From: CAVQFD01 sp963724695
Lineage (GTDB): Bacteria; Acidobacteriota; Vicinamibacteria; Vicinamibacterales; CAVVIG01
DNA: 64,000 bases
Reading direction: 5' to 3'
NCBI GenBank assembly: GCA_963724695.1
Contig: CAVRVW010000007.1
Location: 350,093-414,092 of the forward strand
Position numbers and translations under genes: made by a program. Below are positions 55,265-64,000 of the stretch, one piece after another (the stretch's first letter is position 1; every line of letters starts with the position of its first letter). Below the pieces are notes generated by a model. It was given only the letters and a program-made list of their open reading frames with translations, ran no database searches and was not told the DNA's origin.

Positions 55265-58114
55265 CTACCGCGCGTATTCCGCCCGTGCTTCGTTGACGAG
55301 CGGGATCCTGGCGTCGGCGTTCTTCCACAGGGCGAACAGATCGTCGTACACGCTTCTCGCCTTGGCGGCGTCGCCCGAGAGCGCCAGCGCTCTCGCCAGC
55401 TGCAGCCGCGCCAAGGCGTCTATGGGATCGACGAGCACGATGCTTCGATGGTCGACGATCCGCTGGAACTCGGCGGCGGCCTCCTTCGGCTGCTTCGCAG
55501 CCAGATACGCCAGGCCACGAACGTAGATCGGATACAGCTTGCCGAAGTACGCATTGAAGCCGATGCCACCCAGAGCGAGGTCGAAACGGGAGGCTGCCTG
55601 AAGCGACTGAATCGCCGCCGCTGCGTCACGTGCGTTCAATGCGAAGAGGGCCTGCAGCGTCGGTAAATACATGAATTGCACCGACGTGTCTTCCGGATAG
55701 TCACGGGCGAGATCGGCGGCCAGCGCGCGCGATCGCGACACATCACCGGACACGGCGAGCGCGAACGCGGCGGCATAATCCACGTCGCGGCCCCTCCCGA
55801 GCGCGAGAGCGGTGATGACCTTCTGTCTGGCTGCTGTCGGGTGCCCGTACAACGCTTCCCACACGGCCGTTGCCGCTTCGAACAAGGCCGCCCGCTGAAG
55901 CCGTCCAGACTGCTTCGCGATGGCGGCGGCGACCGCGGATGTCCGCCTCGCGTCCTGAAGTCGGGCGGAGCCAGCCAGGCGCAACGCTTCAAGATGCGAC
56001 ATCAAGTCTTCCGTGGAGCGGCTGGCTCTGGCGATCGCCGCCTGCTGGCTCATGCCTTCGGCATCGCCGCGCAAGTACGCGATGAAGTAGCGGATCAGGA
56101 AAAAATCAGAGGCAAGCTTGCGCTCCTCCGCTCGACGGATTGTGGCTTCGGCGGCGTCCAGGCGATTCAGGTAGAGCTCGCTGTGCGACTTACTGTTGGT
56201 GGAAGGTGCGGAGCCTCCCTCGGGATCAAGCGCCATTGCCCTCTCGGCTGCGGCGATCGACTGTTCGTATTTGCCGATGCTCCGCGTGGCGAGGCCGGCC
56301 AGCAATCCGTGAGGTGTGTCATCGCGCGGATAGGTCTGCGCCCACGCCTCCAGCGTCTCCACCTCCCGGTCCATGTTGCCGGTGACCTGCCGGTCGTACG
56401 CCATCTCGATGAAGAAGCGCTCGGCGTCGCTCGCGCGATGGCGCAACTGGTAGGCCTTGATCGTGCTCTGCCGCGACAGCGCCGACTCTCCCTCATTGAA
56501 GTAAAAGATCCCGAGCTGCGCATGGGCGATGGCGAAGTCCGGGTCGATCGCGATCGCACGCTCGAACAGCGGCTGGGCCTGCGCACGGCCGGATGACGCG
56601 TACACCTGGCGTGCGGTCGTGAAGGCTTTCAACGCCTCCAAAGACGGCGTCGTCGCTTCCTGGAGCGGTCTGGAGTATTTCTCGATGGTCGCGAGCGATT
56701 CACCCAACCGTTCGCGGACCTGCGTGGCCATCTGACTCAACGAGCCGAGGACCTCTTCCTTGCGCGCCACCTGCGTCTGCTCGTCGGCGAGGATGTCGCC
56801 GGTCGAGCAGTTCTTGGCGCGCAGGGCAAGGATGTACTGACTGCCCAGGCTGGCGATCGAACCATCGAGCACCGCGGCGCTTGCCGTTCGGACACACACA
56901 CTCTGAGCGATCTCGGGAGTCAGCCGCGCATCCGACGACTGCTGCATCAGCGCCAGCGTTCTGCCGATGCGATCATCCGGCACGAGGCTCAGGAACGGCG
57001 ATTGTTGGAGTTGCACCGCCAGCCCCTGGCGCAGCGTGTCGTCGAATACCGGATCCCCGGTTGTGTTGGTGACATCGCCGAGCACGATCGTGTCTTTGTC
57101 GGTCAGCGTCGCGGGACGGCTGCCATAGCTCGTCCACGCGACGGCGGCAGCGATGACGGCGGCGCCAATCGAGAGCCAGAGCGCGCGGCGACTCGCGAGC
57201 GGAGGATGCTGCACCGTCGTTGCGCCCGGCCTTTCGACACGCTCAAGGCCATCCCGAGCGAAGTCGAGAGACGGCCCGCTTCTCAGGTGTTCGAGATCGG
57301 TCCGCAGCTCGGCCACCTGCTGATATCGGAGTTCGCGGTCGGGATCGAGGCATTTCGAGATGATGCGTTCCAGCCCCGGCGCCCCCTGGACGCGCAGCCG
57401 GACGCCCGGCGCGGGCCGCGTCCCCGTGACCATTTCATAAAGGACCACGCCGAAGCTCCAGATGTCGGCACGGTGATCGACCGCCTCGCCGCCGGCCTGC
57501 TCCGGCGCCATGTAGGCGACGGTTCCCATCACGACACCCTGCTCAGTGGCGGCAATCGTGGTCACGTCCGCCTGTGCGGCCGACACCCGCATCTTAGCGA
57601 GACCGAAATCGAGCACTGTCACGTGATCGCGCGAGCCGACGAAGACGTTGGCGGGTTTGACGTCGCGATGGATGATGCCCGCCGAATGCGCGGCGTCCAG
57701 CGCGTCGGCGATCTGGCTGCCCACGTCGAGCACCGTGTTCAGACTCATCGAACCGGCGGCGAGCCGGTCCTTCAGCGTCATGCCCTCCAGATACTCCATG
57801 ACGATGAACGACCGCCCGTCCTGCTCGCCGATGTCGTGGATGGTGCAGATGTTCGCGTGGTTCAGCGCCGACGCCGTCTGCGCTTCGCGCGCGAAGCGGC
57901 TCAACGCCGTGGGATCGCGTGAGAGCTCTTCGGAGATGAACTTGAGGGCCACCGGACGGCGGAGCCGCGTGTCTTCGGCCTTGTAGACGACACCCATGCC
58001 GCCGCTGCCCAGCCTGGCGACGACGCGGTAGCGTGAGAGCGTCTGACCGATCAGCGGATCGCGGCCGTCATCGGTACCACGCCCTCGTCCGCCAGCGTTC
58101 TCGTCCGGATCCAT
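55265..58114 (-). CDS. Ser/Thr receptor kinase with TPR, copy B (intact)
   Basis: 949 residues without interruption. LGSGGMGVVYKAEDTRLRRPVALKFISEEL, HRDVKPANVFVG, DFGLAKMRV, TVAYMAPEQAGGEAVDHRADIWSFGVVLYEMVTG define an active kinase. Membrane helix about 312-333 (LWLSIGAAVIAAAVAWTSYG). Periplasmic TolB-like domain with DARLTPEIAQSVCVRTASAAVLDGSIASLGSQYILALRAKNCSTGDIL (two Cys), then TPRs. Most residues are shared with copy A, differences being mostly in the activation-loop region and linkers. Head of a short minus-strand unit; TATAAT promoter box upstream. Confidence 0.93.
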   Translation of the reverse strand: MDPDENAGGRGRGTDDGRDPLIGQTLSRYRVVARLGSGGMGVVYKAEDTRLRRPVALKFISEELSRDPTALSRFAREAQTASALNHANICTIHDIGEQDGRSFIVMEYLEGMTLKDRLAAGSMSLNTVLDVGSQIADALDAAHSAGIIHRDVKPANVFVGSRDHVTVLDFGLAKMRVSAAQADVTTIAATEQGVVMGTVAYMAPEQAGGEAVDHRADIWSFGVVLYEMVTGTRPAPGVRLRVQGAPGLERIISKCLDPDRELRYQQVAELRTDLEHLRSGPSLDFARDGLERVERPGATTVQHPPLASRRALWLSIGAAVIAAAVAWTSYGSRPATLTDKDTIVLGDVTNTTGDPVFDDTLRQGLAVQLQQSPFLSLVPDDRIGRTLALMQQSSDARLTPEIAQSVCVRTASAAVLDGSIASLGSQYILALRAKNCSTGDILADEQTQVARKEEVLGSLSQMATQVRERLGESLATIEKYSRPLQEATTPSLEALKAFTTARQVYASSGRAQAQPLFERAIAIDPDFAIAHAQLGIFYFNEGESALSRQSTIKAYQLRHRASDAERFFIEMAYDRQVTGNMDREVETLEAWAQTYPRDDTPHGLLAGLATRSIGKYEQSIAAAERAMALDPEGGSAPSTNSKSHSELYLNRLDAAEATIRRAEERKLASDFFLIRYFIAYLRGDAEGMSQQAAIARASRSTEDLMSHLEALRLAGSARLQDARRTSAVAAAIAKQSGRLQRAALFEAATAVWEALYGHPTAARQKVITALALGRGRDVDYAAAFALAVSGDVSRSRALAADLARDYPEDTSVQFMYLPTLQALFALNARDAAAAIQSLQAASRFDLALGGIGFNAYFGKLYPIYVRGLAYLAAKQPKEAAAEFQRIVDHRSIVLVDPIDALARLQLARALALSGDAAKARSVYDDLFALWKNADARIPLVNEARAEYAR

Positions 58115-58130
58115 CGTGCTGAGCGCCGAA

Positions 58131-58136
58131 TTATAT
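58131..58136 (-). promoter_or_regulatory. -10 box (TATAAT) of kinase copy B
   Basis: TATAAT on the minus strand, 16 nt before ATG 58114, in a block shared with copy A. Confidence 0.5.
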
Positions 58137-58185
58137 GTGGCGGCCGCCTGCGAAGCAGCCTGAGTTCAATTCCCAACCGTTCCTG

Positions 58186-60641
<2,456 letters not shown>

Positions 60642-60743
60642 CTCGTGCCCGTCGTCCCCGGGACCCGCCTCGCCATGAAGTGCCGATGCCGAGCGCGCGG
60701 TGATCAAGTTCTTGCGGCGTTTCGAGCCCGCCCACAAAGATCT

Positions 60744-60902
60744 GACGATGAGCTTGCAGTGCGGTAAACGTGTCGAAGGCGAGGCTCGAAGGACTGTTCG
60801 CAGACGAACTCACCCTGCTGCAGCCGACGCCAGGCTACATGCGGCTACTGAAGGAATCAGTGCTGCAGATCTGGAAAGCGCGGAGAGCAGTTGTGCGCCC
60901 TC
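60744..60902 (+). pseudogene. remnant of a serine site-specific recombinase (C-terminal end)
   Basis: Reading CSAVNVSKARLEGLFADEL and LTLLQPTPGYMRLLKESV with LQIWKAR, directly after two stop codons. This pattern is the region behind the recombinase zinc ribbon in large serine recombinases. The catalytic N-terminus and zinc ribbon cysteines are absent. It marks an old mobile-element scar beside the kinase cluster. Confidence 0.6.
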
Positions 60903-61158
60903 TCACCGCAAATGCCGCTTCGCGAACGCACCACCGGACCCCGATTTCAGGTACTTCTCGAACGCTACCGCACGACGTTCGTCGGAGAACTCGACGACGA
61001 CGTCGATGAACCAACGCCTACCATCTGCAGTGTGCGGGGATCGGCCAGCGTTATGAGCTTCGAGTCTCGCAGCCAAATCGGAGGTGAGTCCGGTGTAGTC
61101 ACCGGGACGGGTCGGTTTCACTCCTGAGGACGTAGACGATTCGGTTGGGCTGATCCAT
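60903..61158 (-). CDS. GIY-YIG nuclease-domain protein (frameshifted)
   Basis: About 85 residues. MDQPNRIVYVLRSETDPSR from ATG 61158, then a shift near 61105 to DYTGLTSDLAARLEAHNAGRSPHTADGRRW and AVAFEKYLKSGSGGAFAKRHLR. This is the small UPF0213/YhbQ-like GIY-YIG group; the GIY and YIG equivalents are VYVL and YTGL, Arg in AARL, Glu in FEKYLKSGSG. Its stop abuts the recombinase remnant. Confidence 0.75.
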
Positions 61159-61321
61159 GCGGTCAGGCGGAGCAATCGCGCTGCCGCAAGAGAATCAGTC
61201 AGATCCAGAGGAAATTCATTGATGCGATATTTCGGCGTCGCGGATACTGCAACGCAATGGCCGATTGCATTGAGCAAATTCTGTGAGGTCGGCAGCGCAG
61301 CACAAATTGGCCTTTGCTGCG

Positions 61322-61352
61322 GTCCACCTTCGCGCCTCGCGCTACGGTGGAC
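61322..61352. repeat. palindrome GTCCACC-N17-GGTGGAC
   Basis: Perfect 7-bp arms around TTCGC-rich sequence, 76 nt before a related palindrome at 61429. REP-like. Confidence 0.5.
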
Positions 61353-61428
61353 ATCCTTCGCGGATCCATGACGTGAGCTCGCCGGTGGGTGGCAACCTTC
61401 GCCTGAAACCTACGCGAAGGGTGGCCTG

Positions 61429-61470
61429 CCATCCGTAGCTCGCTCACAAGTGCAGGCGAGCGAAGGATGG
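61429..61470. repeat. palindrome CCATCC-gta-GCTCGC ... GCGAGC-gaa-GGATGG
   Basis: Two 6-bp stems separated by a symmetric 3-nt internal loop, 12-nt apical loop. It has no T run; probably a REP-like extragenic element. Confidence 0.55.
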
Positions 61471-61901
61471 TGGCCCAGATCTTCCCCAGATGGAACCCAC
61501 TGACCAGCTGGATCCGCCAAGTCGAAGACCTCCAGAACGGCGTAAGACAATTTGCTTAGGGCTAGCAGGGACCACAGAGGGGCCGAGCAGAGCCTGAGCT
61601 GCGATTGACAAGCCACGCGATGGTTGATTCGCCGACGCGATGCTGTCGTGGCAGCGGGTGCACGGCGGGCTGCGCCTGGGCTCGCCATCGGGAGTCCCGT
61701 TTCCCCGCCCGGGACGTCGACAGACCGGCACGCCTGACTGAGCACGATTGCCTGCCCCGCGACAACAATTTCCGCATCGGTGCGAGCGCCGTCGGCGGAG
61801 CTGGAGGCGGCCGGCATGCAACACTGCTGGGCGAGCGCTTGACGGTGCGAACCCGATACGTCAAGTTATCAGCGAGCCGTTGGTTCTCGCACTGAGACCG
61901 C

Positions 61902-64000
61902 ATGCGTTGTCCGCACTGCCACACACTCAACTCCACCACCACCGCGACGTGCGGAGCCTGTGGATCGCGTACTGCCGACGTTGCCGTCGTCGGCACGCTT
62001 CGTCGACCACGCAAATGCTGAAGTGCCGATCTCCGTCGAGGGAGAGCAAAAGCAGGTGACGGTGTTGTTCTGTGACCTGGTCGGTTCTACCGAACTGGCG
62101 GAGCGAATCGGCCCCGAGGGTATGCACACGTTCCTCGAAGCGTTTTTCGCCATGTCCATGGCCGAGGTGCACCGCTACGAGGGAACGGTCAATCAGCTTC
62201 TTGGCGATGGCTTCATGGCACTATTCGGCGCGCCGGTGGCGCACGAAGATCATGCGCGGCGGGCCGCCCTGGCTGCGCTAGCCATCCAAGACGAAATCGC
62301 GCGCCATCGATTCGATTCTGCAGACGCCGGCGACCTGACCGTGTCGGTCCGCATCGGGCTCAATTCGGGCACTGTCATTGTTGGCCGAATGGGCGACAAC
62401 TTCCGCTCCGACTACACCGCTGTCGGCGACACCACCCATCTCGCCGCGCGCATGCAGCAATTGGCCGAGCCCGGCGCGGTCTACGTCACAGAGACAACGC
62501 GCCGGTTGATTGATCCGTTTCTGCAAACAATCCCGATCGGAGAACGTCACATCAAAGGTAAACGCGGCGCCGTCCACATCTTTCGTCTTGGTGGCGCGCG
62601 GCGGCAGCCCGAGGCTGATCGTCGATGGGGTGGGCGTACGGACTCCCCGCTCATCGGCCGTGACGCCGAGTTTGACCGCATCGGCAGACGCTTGGAGGCG
62701 CTGCGGCGCGGCGAGGGGGGCGTGGTGTCGATACTGGCTGAAGCCGGGCTCGGAAAGTCGCGGCTGGTTGCCGAAGCTCGGGCCGCCTTCGGGAACCCTG
62801 TGCGATGGTTCGAAGGACGGGCTCTGTCGTATGGATCGCATCTTAGCTTCCACCCGTTTCTTGAGATCCTCCGCGCGGCTCTCGGGATTCTCGATGACGA
62901 GAGTGACCAATCGGCGAGCGAGAAGCTCAGACACCAGATTGCGAAGCTCTTTCCTGAAGACGGTGCGGAGATCCTGCCTTACCTCTCGACGTTGCTGTCC
63001 CTGCCAGTTTCGCCTGACCTGCAACACCGCGTGGCCTACCTCGATGGGCATGCCACCGGGTTGCAGGTGTTCCGTAGCGTCCTGCTGCTCTTCGAACGCC
63101 TGGCGAGAGAGCATCACCTGACGATCGTGTTCGAAGACTTTCATTGGGCCGATCAGTCGTCGGGCGAGCTTCTCGAGCATCTCCTGGCGCTGCCGCCTTC
63201 GATCCCCTTGTTGCTGATCATCGTCGCGCGACCGGAACGTGAGAGCGCAGTCGAACGGCTCTCCGCGGTTGCGCGCGGCAAGCTGGCTGATCGCTTCACC
63301 GAGATTCTCCTGACTCCTCTGGCTGCGTCGTCCAGCCTTGCACTGCTCGACAATCTGGTTTCGCGCGAGCAGTCCGCCGACTTCAAGCGGGCGGCGATGG
63401 AGCGCGCGGATGGCAACCCCTTCTTCCTCGAGGAGATTGTTCGCGGTGCCGCGGCCGACGGCCTGCTGAAATGGAGCGACGCGGACGGCGTGTGGGTCGT
63501 CGTGCGATGGGGCGGACCCATCCGGTTGCCCATACCCTCCACGACATCATCGCCGCCCGCATCGATCGGCTGCGACCCGGAGGTCAAACAGCTCCTTAAG
63601 ATTGCGTCGGTCGTCGGCCGCAGCTTCCTTCATCGCGTCCTCTTAGCGATCGGCGGCACCGGTGACCGGACCGACGCCTGCTTGCGCGAGCTCGAAGCGC
63701 TCGAGTTGATACGCGAGAAGCGCCGCATGCCCGAGATCGAGTACTTTTTCAAGCACGCTCTCGTTCAAGAGACTGCGGTACGCGACGCTGCTGGCAAGCC
63801 GCCGCCGCGAAATACATGGGCAGGTCGGCGAGTGTATCGAGCAGCTCTTTGTCGATCGCCTGGAAGACTTCTTCGGCTTGCTTGCGTACCAGCTACGCTC
63901 GCGCGGAGGCCTGGCAGAAGGCGCAGGAATACCTGCTCAAGGCCGGCGACCAGGCGGCGCGGATCGCTGCGGATGCCGAGGCATTGGCTCACTACCAGGC
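61902..64000 (+). CDS. class III adenylate/guanylate cyclase fused to AAA-type ATPase (3' part outside window)
   Basis: A zinc-ribbon start (MRCPHCHTLNSTTTATCGACGS, two CxxC) is followed after a shift near 62015 by the cyclase domain: VLFCDLVGSTELAER (metal Asp), LLGDGFMALFGAP, RIGLNSGTVIVGRMGDN, DYTAVGDTTHLAARMQQLA. Then a STAND-like ATPase: LAEAGLGKSRLV (Walker A), TIVFEDFHWAD (Walker B), FFKHALVQE. Between 63525 and 63572 the frame is displaced and restored (HTLHDIIAARIDRL in another frame), and it shifts again near 63778 and 63895. The stop is beyond 64000. A cytoplasmic signal enzyme of the cyclase-ATPase-TPR type common in soil bacteria. Confidence 0.85.

Larger units (their letters stand above)
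61159..61901. other. 740-nt gene-poor stretch with two palindromes
   Basis: No reading frame here looks like a known protein. Two palindromic elements are listed separately. Codon patterns differ from flanking genes, consistent with old mobile or intergenic sequence next to the recombinase scar. Confidence 0.5.

Noticed and set aside
61199..61824. Several 80-135 codon minus-strand frames in the gene-poor stretch
   Set aside because: They cross palindromes, lack ribosome sites and show no family pattern.

Overview
The window is 64 kb of high-GC bacterial DNA. It has no rRNA, tRNA or CRISPR array that I can see. The gene families suggest an Acidobacteriota genome, most likely of the Vicinamibacteria type: Ser/Thr kinases fused to TPR receptors, a TonB receptor with a carboxypeptidase-like plug extension, secreted amidohydrolases, lyases and PQQ-repeat proteins with Sec signals, and the succinylase lysine pathway. 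This assignment comes from gene content, not from a marker gene.

Layout. 0-2 kb: end of a receptor kinase. 2-10.4 kb: LOG-type nucleosidase, amidohydrolase plus SRPBCC pair, GT-C-like membrane protein, mechanosensitive channel plus pyruvate kinase (coupled), and a GatC/AtzG-like small protein coupled to an amidase. 10.4-11.5 kb: twin secreted cupins. 11.6-19.6 kb: a minus-strand lysine operon read asd-lysC-dapB-dapA-dapD-dapE-MutS-like ATPase. Its 200-nt leader holds a small Thr/Lys/Arg-rich peptide gene and four mutually exclusive RNA segments ending in an intrinsic terminator, the layout of a transcription attenuator. 19.6-26.7 kb: hydrolase, then a minus-strand group (J-domain-less DnaJ-like zinc-finger protein, small membrane protein, Mrp/ApbC ATPase, two-unit M16 protease, two small proteins), plus two tiny zinc-ribbon proteins. 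26.9-34.1 kb: AddA/AddB-like helicase-nuclease behind a secreted protein. 34.4-38.8 kb: small hydrolases, cyclase, TPR-methyltransferase and an orphan Hcp. 38.9-44 kb: TonB receptor, IclR regulator and a Tat-exported protein in one operon, with a triple TGTTCG/CGAACA site in front. 44.2-50.4 kb: secreted and membrane proteins, including a DUF3108 fusion and an exported argininosuccinate-lyase homologue. 50.5-64 kb: a signalling cluster with two near-identical receptor kinases in direct repeat, a third kinase, a serine-recombinase scar, a GIY-YIG protein and an incomplete adenylate-cyclase/AAA protein.

Sequence quality. More than 30 genes or gene parts need a change of reading frame to match their families, including essential genes (asd, lysC, dapB, mrp). 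The density of about one indel per 1-2 kb, with the coding signal continuing in the next frame, points to uncorrected long-read indels rather than decay. I therefore give each interrupted gene as one feature with approximate shift positions. Several gene pairs overlap by GTGA or ATGA (4459, 14414, 18395, 24244, 32726), which makes the operon calls firm.
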